Below are positions 1-12,677 of a DNA stretch of 64,000 nucleotides, piece after piece. Made by a program: the position numbers and the translations under genes. Numbering within the stretch: the stretch's first letter is position 1; the number at the start of each line of letters is the position of its first letter. The notes beneath the pieces were generated by a model. It made no database searches, had not been told where the DNA came from, and worked only from the letters and a program-made list of their open reading frames with translations. Source of the stretch: Argentina anserina (taxonomy: Eukaryota > Streptophyta > Magnoliopsida > Rosales > Rosaceae); the NCBI RefSeq assembly GCF_933775445.1, contig NC_065875.1, positions 27,217,555 to 27,281,554 on the forward strand, in the 5' to 3' direction.

Positions 1-3000
1 AAGCTGCAGACAGATGAATAGCATAAGCAATGTACTAAACAAATCATCCATTTATATTGAGGACAATATCATATTTCACTCATAATTTAGTTCAATTTGA
101 AGCCAAAGGCAAAGTACTCATTAGTCCAATTCCAGTACAAATCTTTAGTAGAAGGTCTTTTCTACATGTACTCCTTACTCATGTATTAAATTTATAACCT
201 ATTATTGCACACGATTGTTGCACTTAATCATGACTTAACTTCTACAAGTTTTACAATAATCTATATATACAGAGAATATACCTTGAAGGACATATACACA
301 CATGCAATTGTAAAATAACTAATACTGAAACATTGCAGGCCTCATTTAACATGAAGAACCAAAAGGCTAAAGCAAGCTTTCAAGGAGTTAAGAAGATACC
401 CGGTGGATGGAAAAGTCATTAAAACTTTTCATTTCCTCGATTACTCTGTCTAAAGTACATTCGAAGCCAAATGCACCCATTGGATGTAACTTCCGGGCAA
501 AACGAACGACATCCTCATCACTGTAAATACGCCTCACTAGTAAAGGATGGTTTGCAATCTAAAGAGTAGGATAGAAAAGAATACAGCAATAAGCGCAAGG
601 CATACATAACCATATAGCGATCACATACAAAAGGAGAAAGTCGTTTTTTTTTAAAGAAGGATATTATAAGACAACAACACCTTACGAAACTGAACGAAAT
701 AGTTGGAGATTTGCCGCCGAGGAATAACTCCTACGATACTGTTTGAATTAGCCTGTGAAGTTTTCGCAAGACGAGCTCGTGAAGCTGCACGATACTCCTC
801 AATGGCTTCTTTATAGGCATCATTCTGTTCCTTCTCCATGACAACATACTCCACCTGCATTGCATGTCTCAACTTCTTTCAAATACGATAAAGAAATCAA
901 AATAGTATTGAAAAGTTTAAAAAAACATATCCCTCTAAAATATGAAAAGTCAGCAAAGTCTTCCATTTTTATACGTATGAAAAACCAAGTAAGAAATATG
1001 ACCATGCATAAACTTGTAAGTCATAGCATACCCGTTGTATTTTAGGAACAAGTTGTTGCATTACATCAGATTTCAAGCGTCTCAGAATAAAAGGTCCCAA
1101 AATGGATTTCATCCGACTGATCAGATCTGTGTCTGCCGTACTTAATAGCTTTTTTAAGTCAACATCCTCAGTAGTAAAAAGATCTGGCATAATAAACTCC
1201 AACATTGACCATAGCTCCTGCAACAGAAACCCATCAATCCATTACCAAAGAAGTTTAGATAGCAAGATACAAACATTCCAATATGCAAATCAATACTCGA
1301 TGTTACAATGTGATTGAACTTTAAAACTAATTTGACTGGAACTACCTTAATTCAAAGAAATGATAAATCATAAATGCAGAAAGAAAGAGGAGTAGTGATA
1401 GTATAATTTTTTACAAGGTATTCAATCCAAGGGATAGAGGTGTTAACAAAGCTATAAAGAAAGCCTACAAAGTGATGCAAATATACAGTTTTTGTTCATG
1501 AATGTATGCGGGAGTGGTATAATATGTCAACGTAAGAGTAAAACTTTAAACCCCGTAAAGATATCATTCATGGAAATTGAAAACTCTGTGGACTTAACTA
1601 CTTAAGTAATCAAGTAATACTTCATAATTTAAGTGAAAGAATAGTAATACATGTAAATCATTTTGTAGAGGTGTTCCTGTCAGCATTAGACGCTGATTTG
1701 CATTTCGTGCAACAGACATTAGGTTCTTCCACCTATAGCTGTTTTTATCCTTCAGAGCATGAGCCTCATCCATAAGAACACAACTCCACTGCCAACGTTT
1801 CAGAATCTTACGATCATCTTTCTGCTGCGCACTGTAGATACATAAAGTAAAATAGGGTAAATTATCAATAAAATAGAAACACTGGTCGGATTCCATCTAT
1901 AGCACAGGAGCAAACCTGTGTCTTTCGAATAGCGAATAGCACACAAGGATAACATTGAAAGGAGGTGGCATTCCGGCTTTGGCCAATGAGGTCAACTCTC
2001 TTGAATATGCAGATCGTGCAGCCCCATGGTACTGGAGAACAGAAAACGATGGGCACCACTTCTTAAGTTCTCTTTCCCAGTTCTCCAATACGGAAGCAGG
2101 ACATACAATTAAATGGGGACCAGGGTCGTTGTGTAGATGCTTCAAAAGCATCAGATATGTTACAGCCTGTGATAGAAGAGCAAATATTACAACCTTAAAA
2201 TCAATATATGCTTGAAGTTAAAAAGTCTTATTGAAACACAATAAATGAGACTGTATTCCTACATACCTGAATGGTCTTCCCTAGACCCATCTCATCGGCC
2301 AAAATGGCTGCAGAAAATATAAAGGAAATTACATTCTAATACATTGCGAATTGAGAAATCTAGCTTTAAATAACTGCTAGTTATGTCTATGTAGAATTTC
2401 AGTGGAACACAAACATATATGAACATTCATAACTAATCACCTTGCAAAATCTCCTATTTTCTCCACAAATTATTAACCATTGATCAGGAAGTCGACAAAT
2501 AAAGTAGTAATATGTACTTCCCGGTGAGTTACTGGACATGCTTTAATACTGTGTACTAATCAAAATGTCAAACTTCTACTCAGATTCATTCATGCTCTGT
2601 CAAAGGTAGTTGGAGAAGTATTATGGTGCAGACAAACAAGGGAATAGTAATGTACCTCCTCCAATACCCTTCCGATACAACAGAAGAAGAAAGTTAACAC
2701 CAACCAGCTGGTAAGGCTTTAGAACAGGCAGAAAATCGGACTGGTCTGACCTGCATGCCTCGTTAATGTCACCCTACAATAAAATTCACATCAATTGTCA
2801 GCCTCATTTAGAACAAAGAGATTGCATTAGTCTATGCATATCGACGAGCTCACGAAACATTACGAGAAAACCTTCATCGAATAAACTCCTAACATCACCA
2901 TACACCCTAACATCAAAGCTTCAATTAACTTACTCTAGATACTTAATGAGCAGTAAATTCTCTCTGTAAAAGTTTCTAACATTTCCTAATTCACCTAAAG

Positions 3001-3669
3001 TAAAGTAAAAACAAAATTACTGAACCAAACATTTCACAAATTAAGCATGACTAAGACCAAAACCCTACGTATGAATACAATTCTAATACACATTGCACAA
3101 GAAGCTCACTAAAACCCTAAGCATTTCACCTGATTGACAATCCCCACAGACGAAGCGTCGACTTCAGCATACCGATCACTCGCCGTCGACGCCGACGAGC
3201 CATGTAGCTCCCGTTTCAAATCCGCCGAGATTTTGGCGCACTTCTGCAAGGCTTTCCCGACGACGTCACCGTCTCCGGCCAACTCCGCCTCCTCCTCCTC
3301 CTCCTCCTCGCTCGACGACTCCAGCTCCGCCCGATCTCCGTCGCTATCCTCATCCTCAACCACGAACCTCCGGCCGCGCGTCACCGGGCGACGCACCACC
3401 TCCTCGACCTCCTTTTCGTCGTCGTCGTCCTCCAAATCGTTCCTGATTTCGACGCAATCGTCGTCGGAATCTTCCTTAATGTCGATGAAATCGGAGGCGT
3501 CGTTGTCGTCGGAGACGCGGCGCTTCTGCGGGGCGCGGTAGGCGAAGGACTCGATCGCCGGCGGGGGTGGGGCCCGGGGCTTGTTGAGGACGCGGGAGGG
3601 CTTGAAGGAGGAGGAGTGGTCCTCCCACTCGTCGTCGGAGATTTCGTAGTGGTCGAGACTGCGCTTCAT
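1..3669 (-). CDS. CHR19: SNF2-family chromatin remodeling ATPase, CHR19-like (5' part; 3' end outside window)
   Basis: Partial gene read right to left. Exons by frame and GT/AG: 3669-3130, 2773-2656, 2307-2267, 2166-1916, 1831-1651, 1217-1032, 854-681, 558-400 and 3-1 (an acceptor at 5-4 fits the next expected exon). This gives about 551 residues. The first 180 form a charged leader rich in D/E runs. The DExx ATPase half follows: Walker A DEMGLGKT split across the third exon, then VCPASVLENW, DEAH box and LTGTPLQN. The order matches CHR19/ETL1-type remodelers (SMARCAD1 relatives), nuclear enzymes that use ATP to move or evict nucleosomes. The C-terminal helicase half, with motifs V and VI, lies beyond base 1. 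No frameshift or stop was seen in the exons. The start at 3669 is the first ATG of the leader frame. The symbol rests on resemblance only. Confidence 0.88.
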
Positions 3670-4139
3670 GACGTCACGATTGGGGGTGGGGGCCGAAGAG
3701 AGTGAGATAGAATTTGAGTGGAGAGCTAAAGGAAGGAAGAAGAAGAGGATCTTTGAGAGGTTCTAGTGAGGAAGAAAGGAAAGGAACCCAAAGACCGCCA
3801 TTTCTTCGGGGGATTCTGCCCTCTTTCTTATTATTAAAAAACAATAATTATGAAATTGTAATCTTCTTTTGGATTTTGGGCTTTTAGAATTGTTTTGGAT
3901 CAGCAGTCTGTTCTAGGCTTGTTTATTGGGCCTTAAACTTTGCATGGCCCGTTAGCTCCCTGATCACCAAGAGTTGCGACTTTTATTAATCTTAGTCTGT
4001 TAGTCGGTTAATTTACAACACCTCGATCTTTAAATTTTCAGTTCAGTAATATAGGAAGAAGAAGATTCTTTCGTTGTATATGCTAGGGTTACTTGAGATT
4101 TGGTTGTTGTTCATAAGTAACTGTTTTTATCTCTTATAT
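3670..4139. other. Intergenic: upstream region of the CHR19-like gene
   Basis: No coding exon was seen. This is the presumed promoter and 5' UTR of the minus-strand CHR19-like gene. It includes a purine-rich stretch at about 3690-3790 that would read as a pyrimidine-rich leader on the sense strand. Confidence 0.5.
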
Positions 4140-4149
4140 CCAAGCGTAC

Positions 4150-4298
4150 GAGATTTGTCTATGGTGCAGCGCTGCATACTATACATACCGAATCGGACGG
4201 TAGATAGAGAGTGTCTTGAAATGCACAGGGGGTATGTGGGGTGTATGGACGGTGAATTAGGGGCGCTGCATGCGTGCAGCGCTGCACCATAGAATTTT
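4150..4298. mobile_element. MULE-like MITE with 18-bp perfect terminal inverted repeats and 10-bp target duplication
   Basis: The sequence CTATGGTGCAGCGCTGCA at 4159-4176 recurs as its exact reverse complement at 4275-4292. The ten bases CCAAGCGTAC flank the unit directly at 4140-4149 and 4299-4308. A 9-10 bp duplication with inverted ends fits a non-autonomous Mutator-like element. At about 149 bp it has no room for a transposase. The exact outer ends are uncertain by a few bases, because the left and right ends outside the 18-bp core are only loosely alike. Confidence 0.75.
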
Positions 4299-4308
4299 CC
4301 AAGCGTAC

Positions 4309-5770
4309 TTGGTCAATGAGAACTTTAATGTGTACATCTTGTAACACGTACACATGAACTGTTTGTGATGTCACACTGAGTAAGCAGTGTAGATGGGTGT
4401 GTATCCTCACGTATGAAGGGATCTAACCATTTGTTTAGGCCGTGGAACGGTATGAAAATATTGTGGGATATCTAATTGAGATAGTGTTCGTTTATTTGGT
4501 ACATCCTTTCGGGATCGATTCATTTGAATTCTTGTCAATGTGACAGCTCGATCTCTATTCAGATATGCGCAGCGTCAATAATGACGTAAAATGGTCCGGT
4601 GAAGTTAAAAACAGACACAACATCATGGCGTTTTTGACTCGCTTTGGGTTATCTCATTAGCCGTGGGAAGCTAATGAAGAGAGTGCTCTTTTAAGTCTTT
4701 ATGCTTTGACTGAAACTGTTTAAGCGCACCATCTGTATGCAGCACTAATCTGAGTTTTGCGCTTTATGCTCGATCGATCGATCAACTCTTCAGATCATTC
4801 GACTGTTGCTTTCTTACACTTCACTTTTGCCTTTGTCCACTTTGCTTCTAGAAACATTATCAGTATATATTGTACTCATCAATGCGATCGAGCTCTGTTG
4901 CAACGAGGAAAAGTGATCGAGTGGCGCCAACCTACAAGCATGCAGTGCGGACAACGCCCTCCACCATTTCTTATTCAACGATTGGGTGATCATTTTACTG
5001 ATCATTTTGACAAGGGCCTGATTCATACATTTGTCATCATTTGCATTCAACTCACACGCGCGTGGAAAGGCTAGCTTGTTGGATAGCTAGGGGTTGACAA
5101 CGTACATGACATGAAGAACATTTTCTGATAACTTGAAACAAGATCAATGTTATTGAATATGTTAGAGATGCATTTAAAAATTAGGAGTTAGCTAGCTAGC
5201 TAGCTTAAATCACATGAGAGATTAAGCTAGTGATATACGAAGTTACATTGAGTTACAGTACGTATATGACCATCGAAAAGTCAATTGAAGTTTGATCATT
5301 TGAAATTTTGAATGTAACCCCAATGAAAAGCACAAAGAATTCGAACAATTGCGATGACCACAGCGCCTTTCGAGCAATATATTGCAATAGCAGGGCCAAT
5401 TAACCAAAAATATTGATGCATTAATTAATCCCGCTAGCTATGTATTTTGTTGATCATGCATGCACCAGCCCTAGTCAATTGTTCATGCATGCATGCTTGA
5501 TTGCTTGTCCGCCATTAACATCTGGTGTAGTATTCCGGTGATCATCAAAATATACGAACAATAATGATAAGAGATGAGCTCAAGGCGTAGTATAGCAAAA
5601 GCTTTAACGGGATTACAAAGATCCATACATAGTTGCTTCCCATTTTTCTTGAGAAGAGCGAGATCGATAAAAATTAATCGATAGAACATACACTTCTTCG
5701 ATCTAAAGTTTTCATTATAAGTGGCTAAGTGAGTACTATTTCCTATGATATACCTAGGTAGCTTGAATGT
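4309..5770. other. Intergenic, no gene seen
   Basis: Open frames here are short and show no family resemblance. There is a short (GCTA)n run at about 5188-5204. The right end is the presumed 3' UTR and downstream region of the minus-strand bHLH gene. Confidence 0.5.
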
Positions 5771-8520
5771 TTATCTATATAAACAGCCTCTGTATGTTGG
5801 TGTCCAGTAGTCTGATCCAGTATTATCACGATAGACCTGAGGCGTACATGACGTAGGCACCAAGCATAGGCCTCTGCTCTTCAGATCCAGCTTTGCGTGA
5901 TGATCTCCCTTAATTTGATCAAATTTCCCCCACGGATCCTGCTGAAAATATTAATAAGCACCAACATTATTAATCAGCATATTCAAGTTATAAAACACAT
6001 GCATTAGGTGCATATATCCTTTGATATAATAACATCGAATGCATGTACCTTATGCGGATTCGTCTTCAAATAAGGGCTACTCGATAGCTGCAGAAGTTAG
6101 AGCAAACAGTTGCTGTTAAAAATTATACGTGAAAATAGCTTATGTTTTCGAACTAGTGAAACTGAACTGTGAATCTCATCCGTTATGAAGAATTACATCA
6201 CTCGACTAACTAACTAGGTATTAGTTAATTTCACAGAAATGGATTCAGAAGAGGTTATAATATATAACATACCACCTGTACTTGGTCTTGGAGGAACTTG
6301 ATGTACTGAATCGCTTCATATAGTACTGATGCTGTATCAGTCTGAAAATAATAAACACAGAATAAAAATAGTGAATTATAGAACTTAAAAGTGTGTGTTA
6401 GCTAGCGCTGCTTTTTGCTAACAAACCTTTCCGAATGGAGACACGATTTGTTGAAGGGCAGTGATCTTGTCCGCAAGCTTGACTTTTGGTGCTTGCATCT
6501 GTTAAATTTTGTAAATTAAATAACAATTAATCAAACAAAAAAGTTGATGCATATCCTACTTAATCAACAATCATGATCCTGCGTGATTTCTCTTTTATCT
6601 ATGGAAAATCAATGGATTAGTAAAATTTATATAAAGTACCTTTACAGATGATGATGAATTAACTACTGAAGTTTCTTGCTTAGGCTTTTTCAAAACGGTT
6701 TCTGATGATGTACTGCCCTCCTCCGTTCTTTTCTTCTTCCCTGCAGATTCATTTGCAGTTCCTTGTCCTCTTCCACTCATTTTCATCTGTATGGTATAAT
6801 TAATATTAGAGATATTAAGAGATCAGCAAAATTTGGTGAAGGTGTACTAAATCCAGAAATTAAAACTCATCGAGAGCATAATCATACCGGTGAAGAAATT
6901 TGGAGGCCTTGCTTCTTAGAATTACTATCAGATGAGCTTATCAAAGATTTGAAGTTACTCGGCTTTTGAGCATGGTGAACATGATCCGTCAACGGCTTGC
7001 CTAATCGACTATTAAATGATATAACATCTTTGAAACTTCTAGCACTGTTGGATGAAGAGTAGGAATCAGGCATCACCAAACCATTTCCGGATACATAGTA
7101 GCTGTTATCAGCAGTCATTGCGCTGTTGAGTCCGATCTGATAGTCAATACTGCTCTCGTTATCAGAACTAAATTGCCTTCCAAGTAAGGTTGATCCAGCC
7201 AACTGTGCAGCACTTTCAACTTTCATCAGATTATTCTGAGCTCCATAACAGGGCACCTGAGGAAAGTTGAAGAAAGGGCTATTGACTACTTGCGGTTCCG
7301 GTGGCGCAATAGACCAGGTGCCGACCAGATTAGACAAGTTCTCGTTGTTAAATGATCCATTAATATTGATTTGCCTCTCGAAATTGGTGAGATTAGATGC
7401 ATGTATAGTAGCTGCAGTTGATGGTGAGTTTGTGAACTCCCAATTGCTACTAGCGTTGTCCAGTTTCTTCAGGTAATCACAAGCAGGTTCGTACATAGCA
7501 GATTCTGACAAGTTCTTGGATGATAGTGCGTCAAGGAAGTTCTCTCCAACGTCATGACCCATACTGCTGTTCATGTCATTGTTTCCAACTCCTCTACACC
7601 CACGAGTTCAACCAAATTAAGATTTCACAGTTAATCAGTAGTTGATATTAGTATAAAGTATTACTCTTACTCTAGCTTGGAAATCTGATTCCCAGCATTC
7701 CTAATTCATCAAGACGATAACCTATTTTAATTTTTTTAAGTAACAAAGATGCAGCTGAAAATGGATAAAGAAACTTAATCTATGAACCATCCACAACGTA
7801 CAAACCATCTTCCGTACACTAAAGGGACCCTATGATTTCTGATCTATTTCAAATATTTCCAGTTAACATAATTAAAAGATCCCCTGTGTTCCACTTAACT
7901 AGCTCAATTAAACTAACTTCGAGGACATAGAATTAATAATGCTCCCAAGAATTATTAGTTTTGTTGTAAATGAATTAATATATAAGGGAAACAAAGAAAA
8001 ACTCTATATACAAATTAACTTACAAGAGAACTTGGCTCCATATCTGATTATCAGAAACCTGTTCTCCAATATTATTCAAGTCGTCGTTGGACGAAGCAGA
8101 ACGCTGATCAACAAGTCTGCGGGAGGAATCAACGCTGAGGCTTGATTGGTTGGAGGCATTAGTAAATGAAGTACTGGATATTGAAACATCCTCATCGCAA
8201 GAAGAGTTGGAGTTTGGGTTTGGCTGTTGCTGCTGCTGCTGGCGCTGCCACGGCCACGAAGAAGCCGATAGATGAGAGCCGGCACCGGCAGCTGCAGCTG
8301 CTGCATGGAGGTGATCATTATCCCACCAATTTGGTTGTGTAGATGAAGAGATGGCAACACAGTTAACAGTACTATCGAGTGGGCATTGGTCAGCTGCCAT
8401 TGGTCTGTTAGCTTGCTGTCTCAACCTTTTTCTTTGACTAAAAAATGGCTGTATGCTTGGTGCTCTGGATTTTAGTCTTTGTTGGTTTTGATGTTCTGAG
8501 ATGGAGGTTTTGGAATTCAT
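5771..8520 (-). CDS. Atypical bHLH transcription factor of the bHLH68/110/112/123 group
   Basis: Seven exons by frame: 8520-8024, 7593-6888, 6786-6640, 6498-6427, 6341-6273, 6087-6049 and 5941-5771. They total 1701 nt, or 566 residues. The N-terminus carries an NWWD motif, an alanine run and a polyglutamine run (CAG-type codons near 8222-8250), typical low-complexity activation sequence. The HLH region is spread over small exons: [20 protein letters not shown], then [20 protein letters not shown]. The basic region lacks the usual E-box-contacting H-E-R residues, as is normal for this group. The C-terminal [12 protein letters not shown] motif is also typical. It is expected to be a nuclear DNA-associated regulator; related proteins act in root development and stress responses. 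The penultimate exon is only 39 nt. Which paralog it is cannot be told by eye. Confidence 0.88.
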
Positions 8521-8971
8521 GAAAGGGCTGATATATACCGTTGAGTGTGGTGACGTACGGAGGTTTGTAGGTCTTTCTGAAATGAATATGCTCGCCTGAG
8601 TTTCCCACTACTTTCGTAGGCAATTATTAATATGTAAACGGAGCTACCACCTGGGCCACTCCACCCAACCCAACTCACCCAACAGTTTGGTTTAGTGGTT
8701 TGCTTAGTGATCGCCTTTCTTTCTCCTTTCTCGGCTACTGGCTAATTAGGGTTCGCTCATTAATTAAGAATTATAAGATAATATCATAATAAGAAGTTCA
8801 AATGAACGGATAAGCTAATTAAGCTGCATGTTGACAGTGCATATCATCTTAATTGATTTGGGTCTCGTGAGTTTGAACTTAATTTGAATAAATAAATTTA
8901 AATTAAGTCCATATTCAAGTTCTAAATCGAGTGATCAACTATGATTTTCAATAAAAATAATTGAAGACCGA

Positions 8972-9029
<58 letters not shown>

Positions 9030-12000
9030 GACGTCCTAGTATTATAACTTAATACTTACTAGTTCATACTTGCTATATGCACAAGCCATACTAAACTAGC
9101 TAATTACGTACGTACGCGGTCTTGCCACATGCATTATATCACTTATATGTTAATCAGGTGCGTAAACTAACATTTGTATTTGAATATATATAACTATGCT
9201 GAATCCATTATATGACACTGGAACAATGATCGATATCGAGCTAGAAACCCCAGAATATCATGAAAACGATAGTTCTCTACTACCGTTTTCCCTAGCCAAT
9301 TAACAAAGACTTCGTAGGTCTAGTACTGTCAATATAATATATCGAAACAACATATTATTCAAGATTCATGCGTAATTTCTACGAGATATAGATCTTCGAT
9401 GGTATGCCGATTAATCATATATTTATAACTAATTACATCATCATTATATACATTTGCGTCAAGTCATAATCGACATTGTGTGACCATATGGCCCCAAAGA
9501 ATGGAATAATTGCCCTTGAGCCTTGATAATAGAATGACCAGATTTTACATCCCTTTTGCTAGATGTGATTAATTGATATATTTGCATATCCTTCAGTTTA
9601 TTTATTAACTCGTTTTAGAATGTAGTCCATTTTTTAAAAAGGAAAGGTGTTGTTGCCTGGCCTTTACATACAGGTCAGTGAACATATATGGTCTAGTTGG
9701 TGGGTGTTTTTTTTTATATAGTGTGTCTCTCTACATCACTCTGCATCAAATTCCACTGCAGAATTTACTTCCTTTTTCTTATAATTATTAGTTTCTTCTT
9801 CCATTAATGGAAATTTACTAAGTTAGATTAGGCAGGGGACCATTAACACATCTTTCATAGGTTAGGCGGCGTTTATTTATGCACTTAGATTCTTATTTGA
9901 TTAGCTAGACGATAATTAATCACTATGAAAAATCCCTCAGGAATCTCGTACTTTAATTTCGAGTAGCAATTGTCATCAACTCTTTTCGCATGGTGCAAAT
10001 ACAGCGATAGATTCTAGCCAATCCCAAACTATAAGGATAATCATCATAGTATCTTCTTATTCGAAGTAAATTAATTGGAATATGAGACTGTCAGACTGAC
10101 TTTCTAGTTTGAAGCCAATGAAGATTTTGATCATCCTCAACAAAAATTCCACCCACTAGTTAGTAATCTTATGTATATTTCATATAATTCATGTCCTTCG
10201 AAATTAAGGTGCATAAGATAGATGTAGCTAGCCTTATGATACTTTTAGTTACTTAATGACTAAAAATAAGTGATTTAGTGGGATACAAAAGTCGGTTACC
10301 TTTGTGTTTGTACTTTGTAGTTAAATGAAGAATTTATTTGTGGCTTTTAATTAGGTAGACCTGATGGCAAAACCAACCAACCAAACACAAATGGCCACTC
10401 ATACTAATCTTCTATTAATAAAGTTAGAAGGATAATTGAATAGTTAAATTTTTGAACTTCGTAAATGTCATGTTGTTTATTAAACCCCTAATTATATTTA
10501 ATTATGATTTGAAGGATATGATTGTAATTTGTAAAATATAAATGTGAATAAAAAAAAGATAATTCCGACAAAAGAGAATATAAATGAGAAAAACAATGAA
10601 AATTCAATCTAAAACTCCAAATAGATAATAACTCCCCATGTAAACTCTCCCCCACATCTCCCACTTTTCTCTCCTCTTACATTCAATTTATTTTTTGTTT
10701 TTCACAGCATAGGGTGTGTTTGAGGCTAGTTAATAATTAAGCATGCAACAAGAAAATTAAACTTAATTAGGAGTCATCATAGAACTTGCAATTGGTCGGA
10801 GCCAAGAAAGTTTAGAACATACTCAGTGATGGAACGAACTTGCCCTAACATCCAACTACAGTCATGCGATTCCCCCAGCGTTGGAGGAGATGTGATTCAT
10901 CAAATTAATGATTCAAATCGATTGCAACAGCTTATTAAGTAATTACCAAATGATAAACCGGATATATACTCTGGCCAGAAGAACGTCAACCCGGAAAACC
11001 TCCATGAACAAACGTATAACCCACGTAATGGGTGAATTGAACACACAATTACCTTGAGAGTTTAGATGAGTCAGAACCTAAAACCAAATAAGATAAGATC
11101 TTCATTAGTATTAATATTAAAATATGTATATTGATATAGTGGCAGCCATTGTCGTTTTTATAACTTTCCTGGACATGTTTCAATTATTTTCCCAGAAAAT
11201 TGAAAGAAGAAAAAGCTTCATCCATGTAAATTTGGCGGCAAAGGTTTATGCGACACGCGTCAACAAGAGTCTTTTGCTTTTCAAATAATTAGATTGGATA
11301 GGACAAGCCAAATTCGTTCAAAAGCACGCGACCCTTAAAAAACCTGAGATGAATAAAAGTGTAAACACTGATTAAGTAGATTGCTAATTAATCTACTCGT
11401 GTACATAAAGCAGCAAATTAAACTATGAAAAAGATGTGGTTTTGCTTGGTTATTCAGGGGTTAGTGGTGCTCCTACGATTATTTGCATGTAGCCACCAAA
11501 CCCTAGCTACAATTAAGTAAAGGGTTTAAATAATTGATATGCAGGTTGACCTATTTTAATCTGTAAATGATTCTGATTGATATTATGCTCATAGTTTTTC
11601 TAAGTTTCTTAATTTCTTTCTTAATTGGTGTACGTATGTGAAAGTTTTTTATTTTTTCAGTCGAATCCAACTCGGTAATCCGATATTCCGATTCGTAAAA
11701 GTCAACTAGGCTGCTTCCCTTTCTCTTTTACTATGTATCGTTTTCAGCCATTGGTATGATCAATTATATTTCGACTAGGTATCCTAAAGGAAATTAAAAC
11801 ATACACGCATGCCTATCGAAACAAGTGGTTGTGGTTAAAAAGGCCAAGTGGTAGAGAATTAGAGAATGACAGGCACACCAGGGGCAATGCTTAAGGAATA
11901 CACAGGAGGCCAACTAGTGAACGACATTGAGACCTATCTGATAGTGATCAAAGGGTTCGATAATTGGATACCTTAAAACATATAATAGAATTTGCGCACA

Positions 12001-12677
12001 AGTAGTATTGAAACTTGGAGAATGGGGTGCCAAAATTCGAATCGACTTGTGACTCTTGCTAGCTACATACATGTTTGTGCGCTCTCCCCTTTATCTTAAA
12101 ACAAGCTCAATCAAGAGAATACACAAGTCATTAATCATTAAGTGTCTTATATCCGATCAATTGTTTTCAAGTACCTACCTTCTTCAACTTTAAGAATCCA
12201 ATTGCTATTTTATATCGATCATTAACTAGTTAGCAAGGAAAGAACATTGATGTTTACATTTTTGTGTGTCATGAAACGTAGCATCCAAAAAAAGGAAAAA
12301 AGAAATCACAAAATACAATGTTATTGGGCTCATCCCCAAAAGTCGTTGTTGCTCTAAAGTCTAACTTGAGGCCCATTCGACCCACAACTGGACTCACATA
12401 CTAAAGCCCATGTTGTTGCCACGCAAAGAAAACCCATAACAATATAGAATCCCAATGCTGGACGATGGATTTTTTACACCCCTGTATTTGTCAAGCACAG
12501 AGCACCTCCACCTGAAAACCTCCTCTCCGCTCGTCTGAAAATGCCCTCCAACTTCCGCAAATCTACGTAAAATACCACCACCACCTCTCATTCCCTCGGA
12601 GGTCAAACTCGTAGTTACACTTACACCCTCCCTGTGACTAAATCTCCAAATTTAATATAAAGAAAATACGAAGCTCG
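8521..12677. other. Long intergenic region; promoter of the bHLH gene and spacer
   Basis: About 4.1 kb with no supported gene. It is AT-rich with many stops in all frames. The 5' UTR and promoter of the minus-strand bHLH gene lie at its left end, including a long GA tract. Its right end holds the PUX promoter. No tRNA or snoRNA signature was recognised. Confidence 0.5.
8975..9026. repeat. (GA)26 microsatellite about 455 bp upstream of the bHLH start codon
   Basis: Uninterrupted GA dinucleotides. GA/CT tracts near plant promoters can recruit BPC-type GAGA-binding proteins (established knowledge). Whether this one does is unknown. Confidence 0.97.

Noticed and set aside
3134..3541. 135-residue serine-rich open frame on the plus strand
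   Set aside because: It is the antisense shadow of the acidic D/E-rich first exon of the CHR19-like gene; its serine runs are the complement of acidic codons.
8975..9026. Possible CRISPR-like or other regular repeat array
   Set aside because: A simple dinucleotide microsatellite with no spacers, in a eukaryotic genome.
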